Assembly (NCBI RefSeq): GCF_000308695.1 | Contig: NZ_BAGG01000123.1 | Coordinates: forward strand, 62,001-126,000 | From: Nocardia takedensis NBRC 100417 | GTDB taxonomy: Bacteria > Actinomycetota > Actinomycetes > Mycobacteriales > Mycobacteriaceae | Length of the DNA: 64,000 bases | Direction of reading: 5' to 3' | Shown here: piece after piece, positions 17,296-25,741 of the stretch | Numbering within the stretch: position 1 is the stretch's first letter | Layout of the letters: each line of letters starts with the position of its first letter | Position numbers and translations under genes: made by a program | The notes under the pieces: model-generated | What the model saw: the letters and a program-made list of their open reading frames with translations, nothing else | The model's database searches: none | What the model was told of the DNA's origin: nothing

Positions 17296-18381
17296 ATGAA
17301 ACGATCGCTGTCGGCTCTGGTGAAGGCCTGCGCGCTCGGCGCCGTACTCGCCGTCACGGTAGCCGGACCGGCCATCGCCGACCCGAACAACGTCAACCCC
17401 ATTCCCGGGCTCAACGGCTGGCGCGGACTGCCCAGCCTCCCGGGCCCCACCGAAGCCGTCTTCCAGATGACCGGGATGGACAGCCCCAACCGGACCGAAC
17501 GGCAGAACGTTCTCGGCACCGACCTCGGCATCATGTGGGACGACGGCCGCGGCGGCATGCTCACCGCCTTCGGTGACAGCGCCGGCCTCGGCTTCCCCAA
17601 CCTGCTCGCGGGCAGCGTGTGGGCGTGGTCGTCGAACGTGCTGTTCCGCAGCCACACCACCGACCCGTCCGACGGCATCCGCTTCGACCAGGTCATCCCG
17701 AACCCGCTGCCCAGCCCCAAGATCCCCGGCATCGAGATCAGCTTCATCCCCACCGCGGGCATCTCCGTCGGCGGCGTCCAGTACATGAGCATGATGTCCG
17801 TGCAAGGCTGGGGCGACCACGGCAAATGGACCACCAATTTCTCCACCCTCGCCGTCTCCGGCGACGGCGGCAACGGCTGGGTGCAATTGCCCAACACGCG
17901 CCGGGCCAATGTCGACGGCTGGCAGAACTTCCAGCAGAACGCGTTCCTGAAAGACGACGGCTACATCTACCGGTACGGCACGCCCGCCGGTCGCGCCAAT
18001 CCCGGATTCGTCTCCCGCACCCGGGAAGCCGATATCGCCAACCTCGACAGCTACGAGTACTGGGACGGCAAGGAATGGAAGCCCGACATCAAGGTCGCGG
18101 CCCCCGTCGTCGGTGACGTCGCCGAACTGTCGGTGATGTGGAACGACCACCTCGGCCAATTCGTCATGCTCACCACCGATCCGGCGAATTCGGTCGTCAT
18201 GCGCACCTCCCCCAACCCCGAGGGCCCGTGGGGTCCGCCGCGCGTACTCATCGAAGCCGCCGCGCTGCCCACCGCCTACGCGCCGATGATCTTCCCGTAC
18301 CAGACCGGCGACGACCTGTACTTCCTGCTGACCGTGCACACCCAGTACAACGTCATCCTGATGCGGACCGCGCTGGACTGA
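17296..18381 (+). CDS. Secreted DUF4185 protein, probable GH183 endo-D-arabinanase (paralogue)
   Basis: A 361-residue paralogue of the protein at 10992-12101, alike from the mature N-terminus ('ADPNNVNPIPGLNG') to the C-terminus ('QYNVILMRTALD'). It has a signal peptide of about 30 residues. The acidic motifs 'GTDLGIMWDDG' and 'TAFGDSAG' are kept. The two copies bracket a 5-kb segment and may have arisen by duplication. As a GH183-type enzyme it would cleave cell-wall D-arabinan in envelope turnover. A ribosome-binding site (AGAAGGG) precedes the ATG. Confidence 0.8.
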   Translation: MKRSLSALVKACALGAVLAVTVAGPAIADPNNVNPIPGLNGWRGLPSLPGPTEAVFQMTGMDSPNRTERQNVLGTDLGIMWDDGRGGMLTAFGDSAGLGFPNLLAGSVWAWSSNVLFRSHTTDPSDGIRFDQVIPNPLPSPKIPGIEISFIPTAGISVGGVQYMSMMSVQGWGDHGKWTTNFSTLAVSGDGGNGWVQLPNTRRANVDGWQNFQQNAFLKDDGYIYRYGTPAGRANPGFVSRTREADIANLDSYEYWDGKEWKPDIKVAAPVVGDVAELSVMWNDHLGQFVMLTTDPANSVVMRTSPNPEGPWGPPRVLIEAAALPTAYAPMIFPYQTGDDLYFLLTVHTQYNVILMRTALD

Positions 18382-18393
18382 CTTCGAAACGAC

Positions 18394-18423
18394 GAAACGG
18401 CCCGGAATCCTCCGGGCCGTTTC
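18394..18423. terminator. Bidirectional rho-independent terminator
   Basis: A perfect 13-bp stem (GAAACGGCCCGGA with its complement, ATCC loop) ends in TTTC between convergent genes. The core resembles the terminator after fadE5. Confidence 0.8.
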
Positions 18424-18447
18424 TCGTAGGCGCGTAGTCGGCGGAAA

Positions 18448-18882
18448 TTACTCCGCGGAACCGCTGGTCAGCAGGCCGCCCAGACCGACGAGCAGGTTGG
18501 CCGAGCCGTTGCCCCAGCCGTCCAGCCACGGGTTCTGGTAGCCCTCGACGGCGATATCGGACTTGGTGGGCAGCGGCTTCACATCGCCCGAACCGGTCGC
18601 CAGCAGGGTGGCGATACCCAGGCCCAGGTTCGAGGAACCCGACGCCGAACCGGTGTAATCCTCGTAATCGGCGGCAGCGGGCTTGGTCTCGCCCGAACCG
18701 GTCGCGAACAGGTTCGCCAGGCCCAGTCCCAGGTTCGCCGAACCCGACGCCGAACCGGTGTAATCCTCGTAGTCCGCAGCGGCGGGCTTGGCGGCGGGCA
18801 CGTCGGCGGAAGCGACGGCGACACCGGAGAGGACGATTCCGGCCGCGGCGGCAGCGGCACCGAACAGGCGAATCACGCGCAT
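18448..18882 (-). CDS. Small secreted repeat protein
   Basis: A 144-residue protein with a signal peptide of about 26 residues ending 'VAVASA'. The mature part holds two near-identical 35-residue repeats (residues 32-66 and 67-101). Each starts with 'KPAAADYEDYTGSASGS' and ends with a hydrophobic Gly/Leu stretch 'NLGLGLANLFATGSG'. A third degenerate hydrophobic unit lies at the C-terminus ('ANLLVGLGGLLTSGS'). I do not recognise the family. The alternation of polar tyrosine-acidic and hydrophobic glycine-rich parts suggests a surface-associated or self-assembling protein. Confidence 0.75.
   Translation of the reverse strand: MRVIRLFGAAAAAAGIVLSGVAVASADVPAAKPAAADYEDYTGSASGSANLGLGLANLFATGSGETKPAAADYEDYTGSASGSSNLGLGIATLLATGSGDVKPLPTKSDIAVEGYQNPWLDGWGNGSANLLVGLGGLLTSGSAE
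18580..18789 (-). repeat. Two 105-bp tandem repeats inside the secreted protein gene
   Basis: Two direct 105-bp copies encode the 35-residue repeats. They are nearly identical at DNA level, which indicates a recent duplication or ongoing homogenisation. Confidence 0.8.
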
Positions 18883-19148
18883 GGAGAAATCTCTTCCTTC
18901 GGAAAGTTCAGGAGGACGCGGCAGGCGTCCGACGGGGATATGTCTACCACCCCGACTTTTCCACCCACGAAGCGTTGATGAACGCCCCGCGAATACCGGG
19001 TAAAGATTGCTCCGCGTAGGCGGGTACCGACAATGAAATCAATCAACGCGAGTCGAACGGTTCGGGCGGGATATGTTGTCTGATAGGCGCGTTCACGAAT
19101 TCGGCCCCCAGCAACGGCGGAATCCCGCGTCTGGTCGCCGGACTCGGG

Positions 19149-19445
19149 TCAGAGTTCTTCTTCGAGGGAGGCGGGGATTTTGTAGCGGGCCTCGGGGGGT
19201 TCTTGGCCGGGGACGTGGACGCGCAGGAACAGGCGCAATTCGTCTATGTGGTCCAGGAGGGCGCGGATGAGGCGGATGGCGTCGCGGAAGCGTTTCTTGT
19301 CGTCGACCGCTTGGGCTTCCAGGGACTCGACGCGGGAGCGCAGTTTGTTGACCTCACGGGCCTGCCACGCGGTGACCGCGCCGATGACCGAGGCCATCGC
19401 CATGCCGGAGGCCTGCACGAATTCGGGATTGAACCATGACGGCAC
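19149..19445 (-). CDS. Small phage membrane protein with coiled coil
   Basis: A 98-residue protein: a hydrophobic segment at about residues 12-28 ('GMAMASVIGAVTAW'), then a charged heptad-like region 'REVNKLRSRVESLEAQ' and a polar tail. GTG at 19445 has a GGGAG site 7 nt upstream and lies 3 nt after the holin stop. Genes of this size and shape follow the endolysin and holin in many actinophages and may be a second holin or a spanin-like lysis helper. It is the last gene of the tail locus. Confidence 0.65.
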   Translation of the reverse strand: MPSWFNPEFVQASGMAMASVIGAVTAWQAREVNKLRSRVESLEAQAVDDKKRFRDAIRLIRALLDHIDELRLFLRVHVPGQEPPEARYKIPASLEEEL

Positions 19446-19448
19446 CGG

Positions 19449-19658
19449 CTAACTCCCGCTGTCGGCGCGGGCGACGGGGGTGACCGCGGGGCGGATGAGG
19501 ATGCCGGCGATCAGCGGGGTGAGCAGGCCGTACAGGGTGAGGACGCTTTCGATCCAGGCGGTGTCGATCGTGTGCCCGAGCAGATAGGCGAGCACGCCGG
19601 TGATCGCGACCAGCAGCGAGCGGATCAGCGCCGGTTCGGGTAAGCCGTTGACGCGCAT
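19449..19658 (-). CDS. Holin
   Basis: A 69-residue protein with two hydrophobic segments (about residues 12-27 and 36-57) and short polar ends, the class II holin pattern. It directly follows the endolysin gene, sharing a TGATG stop-start overlap at 19658. It would form membrane holes that let the amidase reach the wall. The assignment is from size, topology and position. Confidence 0.75.
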   Translation of the reverse strand: MRVNGLPEPALIRSLLVAITGVLAYLLGHTIDTAWIESVLTLYGLLTPLIAGILIRPAVTPVARADSGS

Positions 19659-20431
19659 CAGTGTTTCTCCTCGGTGGTGGCCAACAGTCGATCGATTTTC
19701 AGTTCCAGCGCCTTGAGGCGCTGTTCGGTGCGGTAGTCGGCGGCGTCGGCGTTGAGCACGTAGCCGGCCACGGTGTCGCGGTACTCGGAATCGGCGACAC
19801 GCGACTGGAATCCGTAGGTCAACTCGAAATGCACTCTGCGCAACTTGTCCAAGAGCTCGCGCTGCTCGGGATCGGAAAGCGCCATCAGCGCACCGCCTTT
19901 CAAACGTTCCGCGACGTCGGCGCGGAATCTGTCCATATCCATGGCGCCGGGATCCCACTTGCCCTGTTTGGGTCCGGCCCATTCCTTGTGGCCGATCACG
20001 CGATCGGCCCCGTGGCCCAGCCTGCGCAGAATCGCCGCGCAACATCCCACGAAGGCGTCGTATTGCGCCCGCGACCAGCCCTCGGTGCCGTTGTTGGCGG
20101 CCTCGATGCCGATCGTGTAGTAGTTGGCGTCGTCCTCGGGCAGGCCGGGCCACGCTCCGCGGCCCGCGTGCCAGGCCACGCCGGCCGCGACTACCGTCAC
20201 GGTGCCGTCCTGGGCCAGGTGCAGTTGCGACAGCGGACCCGCCAATGTCGGGAACCCGTAGGCGATCTCGGCGGCGGGCGCACCGGAACTGCCGGTGTGG
20301 TGCGCGACGATTCCCCAGATCTCCCGGAAATCGCCGTGCCCGCGGTCGCGCCAACCGGGGAATTCGACGACGCGCAGTCCTTCCTGACGCAGCACGTCGG
20401 CCAGCCAGAGCGGATCACCGGTCCACGACAT
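19658..20431 (-). CDS. N-acetylmuramoyl-L-alanine amidase, endolysin (lysin A)
   Basis: A 257-residue endolysin. An Amidase_2 domain covers residues 25-175 with zinc ligands H44 or H45 ('AHHTGSSG'), H148 ('IGHKEW') and D160 ('GKWDPG'). It cuts the amide bond between muramic acid and the peptide stem. The C-terminal 85 residues are helical with a charged coiled-coil-like end and may bind the wall. ATG at 20431 is chosen because the upstream extension lacks phage-like sequence. It is overlapped by the holin gene, and lysin B of the same locus lies at 38141-38935. Confidence 0.9.
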   Translation of the reverse strand: MSWTGDPLWLADVLRQEGLRVVEFPGWRDRGHGDFREIWGIVAHHTGSSGAPAAEIAYGFPTLAGPLSQLHLAQDGTVTVVAAGVAWHAGRGAWPGLPEDDANYYTIGIEAANNGTEGWSRAQYDAFVGCCAAILRRLGHGADRVIGHKEWAGPKQGKWDPGAMDMDRFRADVAERLKGGALMALSDPEQRELLDKLRRVHFELTYGFQSRVADSEYRDTVAGYVLNADAADYRTEQRLKALELKIDRLLATTEEKH

Positions 20432-20469
20432 GGGCTTCTGCCTTTCTTCGTCCGCTTCGGACCCGCCGC

Positions 20470-20895
20470 TCAGGCGAGGTCGTAGTAGACGTAGGTGTTG
20501 ACACCGCCGACGATCGTGGCGGAATAGGTGGCGGGCTGAGTCATGCTCAGCCACAGCCGATCTCCGAACGCGAGGGTGAGTGACGTGTCGGAGAGGGCCA
20601 CGGTCGCCTGGTCGGTGTCGACGGTCTTGACCGCGGTGTCATTGTGCATGAGCTGGAACCGGCGGGTGGTCATGAACAACGTGCCGGTGACGCTCACCCC
20701 GCAGCGCACGACCACCGCCCCACCGCCGTTGGCGATCAGTTCGTTGTTCGTGATCACGGTGTTCGGATATCCGCTGCGCGCCGTCCAGTTGATCACTTTG
20801 AGGTCGGTCGAACTCGCAGGCACGGCCTGGTCACCGCTCTTGTTCATGCCCATCGGATCGAGGCCGACGATGCCGGTGGCGACGATCAGCGGCAT
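20470..20895 (-). CDS. Phage tail-associated protein (minor tail)
   Basis: A 141-residue beta-rich protein ('GGGAVVVRCGVSVTGTLFMTT', then a terminal 'VGGVNTYVYYDLA'). It starts at the ATG overlapping the stop of the preceding gene (TGATG at 20895). Such proteins lie between tail fibres and endolysin in Rhodococcus and Gordonia phages; several similar beta-sandwich segments also end the fibre proteins upstream. Its role is likely accessory to the fibre tip. Confidence 0.65.
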   Translation of the reverse strand: MPLIVATGIVGLDPMGMNKSGDQAVPASSTDLKVINWTARSGYPNTVITNNELIANGGGAVVVRCGVSVTGTLFMTTRRFQLMHNDTAVKTVDTDQATVALSDTSLTLAFGDRLWLSMTQPATYSATIVGGVNTYVYYDLA

Positions 20896-21191
20896 CAGGC
20901 TTCCCCCTCCGTCTCGGGTTCGGCGACCCGTACGGTCAGCACCTCGCCCGCGGTGATCGCGACGTCGGACGCCACGGTCAAGGTGGTGACATCGCCGTCG
21001 GCCAGCGACCCGACGGCGACCACGCTTCCCCCGACGAGCAGTTCGACTTGCGGGGCGACCGGCGGTTGGTAGGTGCCGGGGTAGCCGGACTCGACGGTGG
21101 CCCATTCCGGGATGCCGCCCGATTCGACCGGCGTGGGATCGAGCACCGGGTCACCGACGAGCACCGGTCCACCGACATGCATCCCGGCCAT
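20895..21191 (-). CDS. Small phage tail-associated protein
   Basis: A 98-residue acidic protein, predicted all-beta, with no recognised domain. Its N-terminus is 'MAGMHVGGPVLVGDPV'. Both ends overlap neighbours by TGATG, so it is translationally coupled with the fibre gene upstream and the minor tail gene downstream. It could be a fibre chaperone or head fibre-like decoration, but I cannot say. Confidence 0.6.
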   Translation of the reverse strand: MAGMHVGGPVLVGDPVLDPTPVESGGIPEWATVESGYPGTYQPPVAPQVELLVGGSVVAVGSLADGDVTTLTVASDVAITAGEVLTVRVAEPETEGEA

Positions 21192-22477
21192 CAGAGGGTG
21201 GCCCCCTTCAGGCTCGCCTGGAGGCCGCGGCCGACCGGGCTGTCGACTGTGGTGACGTACACGGTGAGCCGGTCGCCCGCCGAGAAGTTCCACTCACCGG
21301 TGACGGTGGTGTCGGCGGCGTGGTTGGCGGCCGCGATGGTCGCCGAGGTGCCGGTCACGGCGGTGCCGTTGCGACGCAGTTCGACCACCAGGTTGCCGGT
21401 GCCCGCCGTCTCGCCACGGTAGGTCACCGAGGTGAACTTGACCGCGCGTTCGAGACGGAGACCTTCCGGGATGGTGTTGCCCGCGCCTGCGGCGCGATTG
21501 CCGCTGTGCGATTTGAAGGCCACATCGTAGGCCTGGCCCGCGGCGGTGGGCGTGCGCGCGTCGGTGAGGCGGGTGTCGGTGTTGGCGACGACGGCCAGGG
21601 CGGTACGGACCGCGGCGGCGTCGGCAGCCGTGAGCAGCGAGCGGCCGATGGTGGTCGAGTCCGAGATCTGGTTGGCCGGATGGGTGTGCGCGACCGGGGT
21701 TCTGGCGTTGGTGAGCCGCGCGTCGTCGCCGGCGACGGCGGTGGTCGAGGTGGACCCGATGGTCGGCGCGAAAGTGGTCGGCTTGCCGGTGATTCCGGCC
21801 CAGGTGGTGGTACCCGCCGGGCCGCGGATCGCGATGCCCTGGCCGTTGGGGGTCCAGCCGCCCGTGGCGGCGTGGTAGACGTAGAGCAGGCCGTCGGCCT
21901 GGACCACGTACTGCTTGCCGTCGGCAGGCGCGGCGGGCAAGGCCGAATAGGTCGCGACCTGGCCGTCGATCGTGATGCCGGCGCCTGCGGGCCCTCGGAC
22001 CACGGCGTTGCCGGCGGAGGCGGGCACCGGCGAGACCAGGGTCAGATCCACCAGTCCGGTCGAAGCCGTGTCGGGATTCTCCGCGTCGGGGCCCGGAACA
22101 TATTCGGGCACGGCGAAACTGAAGGAATCCAGCGCGACGCGCTCACCGTCGTAGGACAGGTCGAACGACACCCGCCAGGTCCATTCCGACGGATTGGTGG
22201 CCGCGCCGGGTGCGACGAGGCTCACGCCGCGCTTGCCGCGCCAGGTCAGGTAGCCGAATTCGTCGAGCGAGCATTCGTAGTGCCTGGGCAACTGGACGTA
22301 GGTCGCCGGACTGGGTTCGGCGGCGGCGACCAGGACCTTCGGCGCGTCCGCGAGGAAGGTGACGGTGCCGGTGAGCGGCGGGAATTCGGGATGATCGCCG
22401 ATATCGGGTCCGTCGATGACGTTGGCGAGGAATCGCCCGACGACTTTGCCGTATTTCAGCGGGGGCAGATCGGCCAT
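21191..22477 (-). CDS. Phage tail fibre-like protein
   Basis: A 428-residue structural protein. Residues 1-150 look like a phage minor-tail N-terminal domain ('PPLTGTVTFLADAPKVL', 'ECSLDEFGYLTWRGKRGVSL'). The middle has Gly-rich linkers ('RGPAGAGITIDG') and 'DDARLTNARTPVAHTHPANQI', a repeat type typical of tail fibre shafts. The end is a beta-sandwich similar to the C-termini of the neighbouring tail genes. It would contribute to receptor binding. Confidence 0.8.
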   Translation of the reverse strand: MADLPPLKYGKVVGRFLANVIDGPDIGDHPEFPPLTGTVTFLADAPKVLVAAAEPSPATYVQLPRHYECSLDEFGYLTWRGKRGVSLVAPGAATNPSEWTWRVSFDLSYDGERVALDSFSFAVPEYVPGPDAENPDTASTGLVDLTLVSPVPASAGNAVVRGPAGAGITIDGQVATYSALPAAPADGKQYVVQADGLLYVYHAATGGWTPNGQGIAIRGPAGTTTWAGITGKPTTFAPTIGSTSTTAVAGDDARLTNARTPVAHTHPANQISDSTTIGRSLLTAADAAAVRTALAVVANTDTRLTDARTPTAAGQAYDVAFKSHSGNRAAGAGNTIPEGLRLERAVKFTSVTYRGETAGTGNLVVELRRNGTAVTGTSATIAAANHAADTTVTGEWNFSAGDRLTVYVTTVDSPVGRGLQASLKGATL

Positions 22478-22546
22478 GGATCGATGCCTTTCGGACAGGA
22501 GGCAGCCGGGAACGGCATGCCGGGAAGGAGAGAATCGCCGGCCGGG

Positions 22547-23593
22547 TCACACCGGCTGGGCGCGCACCGTCAGCTGCGAGTAGTTGGTGTAGATGTTGTA
22601 GCTGCCCGCGCCCGCGACCCGCTTGACCACGACGTAGAGGGTGATCGTCTGGTTCGCGGGAACCACGCCGATGGTCGAGCCCGGCTGCATCGGGTACTGA
22701 TGGCTGCCGGAGATCAGCACGTGGCCGAACCGGGAGACCAGATGACCCCAGCCGTAACCGACCAGATCGCCGTCGGGGCCGCCGATGCGGACTTCGATAT
22801 CGCATCGGGTGGGTTGTTCGGATTGCAGGCCGAGGGCGCCTTCGACGAGCGGACGCCACGAATTCGGTTGCGCCGGAATCGTCACCGTGGCGACGGCTTT
22901 GGAGGCGTCCAGCAGGTTCTTGCCGCCGGTGAACTGCTTCTCGCCGATCACCCAGGGGCCGCGCGGGCGCGGGCTGGGAACCGGGCGGAACGTCGCCGAC
23001 GCCGCGTCCCAGGCCAGGACGAAATTCTGGCCGAGCGGATAGGTCGCGTCGATCCGCACGTCGGCGGCGTCCTGGATACGGCCCGCCGCACCGGGATCCC
23101 CCACGTCACCGGTCGCGCCGCGGGGAATCGTGACCTCGACGACCTGCCCCGGCGCGGTGCCGGTGACGGACGCGGCGGCCGAGGAGCCCGCCGCGCCGGC
23201 CTGGACCGTTCCTGACAGGGGATTCGGCGCACCGCGGCGTCCCGGCGCGCCGAAGGCGTCCTCGAAGGCGATGAATTCCAGTCCCGTCCAGAAGTACACC
23301 GCGTCGGCCGCGACCACCCGCCACGCCTTCCGGGCGTCGGCGGTGGTCAGCGGTAGCGCGAACAGCGCGGCCTGGTCGGCGATGTCGCCCTGCCACGACC
23401 ACGGCCAGGCGGGCGCGCCCTCGGCCCCGGTCGGACCGGGGGCCCCTTCACGGAGTTCGGCCAGCGCCTCCTGGTCGATCAGCTCGAACGGATTGATCGT
23501 GTAGGGCAGCCCCACCGAATCGGCTACGCCGCGCATGGTGACCATGACGTCGTCGTCGTAGACGACGGTCTGTTCCGGATCGTCGGTGCTCAC
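22547..23593 (-). CDS. Collagen-like minor tail protein (third paralogue)
   Basis: A 348-residue protein with short collagen-like stretches ('APGPTGAEGAPA', 'GDVGDPGAAG'). A 'W-x-G-D-I-A-D-Q-A-A-L' segment follows at about residue 70, and the beta-rich C-terminal domain begins with 'RGPWVIGEKQF' and 'PAQPNSWRPLVEG'. The same order is seen in the two genes upstream, so the three are tandem paralogues. GTG at 23593 overlaps the stop of the previous gene as GTGA; a longer reading frame upstream is a shadow. Probably a tail-tip receptor-binding protein. Confidence 0.75.
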   Translation of the reverse strand: MSTDDPEQTVVYDDDVMVTMRGVADSVGLPYTINPFELIDQEALAELREGAPGPTGAEGAPAWPWSWQGDIADQAALFALPLTTADARKAWRVVAADAVYFWTGLEFIAFEDAFGAPGRRGAPNPLSGTVQAGAAGSSAAASVTGTAPGQVVEVTIPRGATGDVGDPGAAGRIQDAADVRIDATYPLGQNFVLAWDAASATFRPVPSPRPRGPWVIGEKQFTGGKNLLDASKAVATVTIPAQPNSWRPLVEGALGLQSEQPTRCDIEVRIGGPDGDLVGYGWGHLVSRFGHVLISGSHQYPMQPGSTIGVVPANQTITLYVVVKRVAGAGSYNIYTNYSQLTVRAQPV

Positions 23594-24669
23594 GCTGCCC
23601 CCACGGGTCGGGCCGAACACACGATCTGCGAGCCGGCCATGGTGTAGTCGTAGTTGGCGCTTCCGCCCGAGTTGCGTTGCAGCACAACGAACAACGTCAC
23701 GGGCTGGCCCGCGCTGATCACCCCGGTGGTGCTGTCGGGGGTGAGTCCGCGCACGCCGTAGTAGGGCTGGAAGCGAGCGCGCGTGGTCGCGCCGGTGACC
23801 GCGCCCGCACCGAGCGCGACCAGTTGGCCGGTGGCCGAACCGATGCGGACCTCGGCGTCGATCCGGGTCGTGAACTGATCGGAGTTCTCCACCGACCGCA
23901 CCACCACACCGCCCGCGATCATCGGTCGCCAGGCGGTGTCCTGCGCCGGGACATTCAATTGGGCGACGGTTTTGGTCGCCGTGGTGATCCCGGATTGCGA
24001 GGCGACGAATCCCGCCCCGCCGTCCCACGCCTGGTTCTCCACGATGCTCCACGGCCCGCGCAGTCCGGGATACGCGCGCGGGACCCATTTCTGGGTACCG
24101 GAATTCCATACCGGCACGGCGCGGTCGAGGTGCGTGCCGTCGGTGTAGTCGGGCGCTTGCCGGATCGGTCCCGGTCCACCGGGTTCGCCCTTGCGCCCCT
24201 TGATGCCGCGCGGCACCGTCAGATTCAGCGTCAGATTCGGGGCGGCGCCGACCAGCGTGGCCTGGAACGCCGACCCGACCGCGCCGGTGTCGACGGTGCC
24301 CAGGGTCACGGTGCACACCTGTCCGTCGGGTCCGGCCGCGCCGAACGCGTCGGTGAACGAGTCGAAGCCCGTTCCGTTCCAGTACACCAACGCGCCCGTG
24401 GTGAGCACACGCCAGGCTTTGCCCGCGTGCGCCGTGGTCAGTTTCGCCGACAACGCGGTCAGTGCCGCTTGGTCCGCGATATCGCCCTCCCACCGGAACG
24501 GCGCGGCGGAATCGCCCGCGGGGCCTGCCGGCCCCTGGGTGCCCGTCATCAGTTCCAGTGAGCCGTCACGTGGAGTTCCGTGCATGGCCTGCACGATCGC
24601 GGGATCGTCGATGCCCTCGTCGATTCCGCGGATCAGTGTCGATGCGAAGTATTCGCCTACGGTTGACAT
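23590..24669 (-). CDS. Collagen-like minor tail protein (second paralogue)
   Basis: A 359-residue tail protein. It has a helical N-terminus ('GEYFASTLIRGIDEGIDDP'), collagen-like 'TGTQGPAGPAGD' and 'KGRKGEPGGPGP' stretches, and the shared C-terminal domain starting near 'LRGPWSIVENQAW' and 'PAQDTAWRPMIAG'. It starts 7 nt after the preceding gene and overlaps the next by four bases. Collagen-like repeats trimerise tail fibres in many Gram-positive phages. Receptor binding is inferred. Confidence 0.75.
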   Translation of the reverse strand: MSTVGEYFASTLIRGIDEGIDDPAIVQAMHGTPRDGSLELMTGTQGPAGPAGDSAAPFRWEGDIADQAALTALSAKLTTAHAGKAWRVLTTGALVYWNGTGFDSFTDAFGAAGPDGQVCTVTLGTVDTGAVGSAFQATLVGAAPNLTLNLTVPRGIKGRKGEPGGPGPIRQAPDYTDGTHLDRAVPVWNSGTQKWVPRAYPGLRGPWSIVENQAWDGGAGFVASQSGITTATKTVAQLNVPAQDTAWRPMIAGGVVVRSVENSDQFTTRIDAEVRIGSATGQLVALGAGAVTGATTRARFQPYYGVRGLTPDSTTGVISAGQPVTLFVVLQRNSGGSANYDYTMAGSQIVCSARPVGAA

Positions 24670-24675
24670 TTCACC

Positions 24676-25719
24676 TCATTCGATAGGTTCGGCGAAGACG
24701 ACCAGCGACGCTCGCGCGGGGCTGAATCCGATGTTGCCCGTACCGGTGCCGACCCGTTCGCTGGCGACGACGAGAGTCGCCGGTTGTCCGGCGGGCACCG
24801 TGGCGAAGGTGGAACTGGGCGACAGCACCTGTGTCGTCGTGCCGTCCCGGTAGGTCGGGAAGACCGGGCCGTAGATCCACCCGCCCGCCGACGCGACGCC
24901 CGCCGCGACCAGCGCGCCCTGCGAATGACCCAATCGCACGGTCGGTTCCACGCTCTGCGCGCCGTTGTTCGCCGAATACGCGTAGAGATGGCCGTAGACC
25001 ACCGGCCGCCACGTGAACGGCTGCGCCGGGATGGTGAACACCCCGCCCTCGATCCGACTGACGGCCGTGACGGTCTCGGCGGTGGGGAAATCCTCCTGAT
25101 ACCAGGACCAAGGCCCGGCGCCGAGTGGCGCGGGCGAGGACCGGAATTTGCGCAGCGCCGGGTCCCAGGCGAATACGTCGCCCGCGTTCGGGGTGGTGGC
25201 GGTGTCGAAATCCGGTGACGCGGTGATCTGTCCGGACGCGCCCGCGGGCCCCTTCGGACCGCGCAGACCCGCCGGAACAGTCACCTTGACCTGCTGGTTT
25301 CCGTCCGCGCCGGTGAATTCGATGGCCGGTTCGGTGAGGTTCTCGTTGTGCTCGGTGCCGATGACTTCGAGCGTGTTCGCGAACGCCGCCGGGCCTTGCG
25401 GGCCGACCGCGCCGGGCGAGTGCGACCAGGCGCTGCCGGTCCACAGGTCCATGCCGTCGGTGTCGAGCCGATGCCACCATTTGCCGCGGTCCTCGGCGCC
25501 GAGTCCGGTGGGGCGGGCGGCGGCGTTCGCGATGGCCCCCATTTTGTGGAAGGTGGTGCGGGGGCGGCCGCGACGGCCGCGCGGACCGGCGGGTCCGGCG
25601 GGCAGCGGCAGCGCGGCGACCTCGGGGACGACCTGCGCTTCGGCGGTCAGGATCGGCAGGCCGTCCACGTCGGCCTGCCGGACCACGGTGATGTGGGCGG
25701 GGAATGAGATGTCCGCCAT
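24676..25719 (-). CDS. Collagen-like minor tail protein (first paralogue)
   Basis: A 347-residue tail protein with 'PAGPAGPRGRRGRP' and 'VGPQGPAAF' collagen-like parts, 'LRGPKGPAG', and the common C-terminal domain ('GPWSWYQEDF', then 'PAQPFTWRPVVYG'). It follows the Gp37-like gene by 22 nt. The three paralogues differ most in the C-terminal beta domain, as expected if they recognise different host surface features. Confidence 0.75.
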   Translation of the reverse strand: MADISFPAHITVVRQADVDGLPILTAEAQVVPEVAALPLPAGPAGPRGRRGRPRTTFHKMGAIANAAARPTGLGAEDRGKWWHRLDTDGMDLWTGSAWSHSPGAVGPQGPAAFANTLEVIGTEHNENLTEPAIEFTGADGNQQVKVTVPAGLRGPKGPAGASGQITASPDFDTATTPNAGDVFAWDPALRKFRSSPAPLGAGPWSWYQEDFPTAETVTAVSRIEGGVFTIPAQPFTWRPVVYGHLYAYSANNGAQSVEPTVRLGHSQGALVAAGVASAGGWIYGPVFPTYRDGTTTQVLSPSSTFATVPAGQPATLVVASERVGTGTGNIGFSPARASLVVFAEPIE

Positions 25720-25741
25720 GGGTTCCTCCTCGTGGGGGAAG

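Noticed and set aside
18580..18789. CRISPR-like or mobile repeat
   Set aside because: The two 105-bp copies are in-frame coding repeats of one secreted protein.
18883..19148. Attachment site or tRNA at the left border of the tail locus
   Set aside because: No tRNA-like cloverleaf and no direct repeat matching the right border could be recognised by eye.
22547..24493. Longer version (648 codons) of the third collagen-like tail protein
   Set aside because: The extra N-terminal part overlaps the second tail gene in another frame and is Arg-rich noise; the GTG at 23593 overlaps the previous stop as GTGA.
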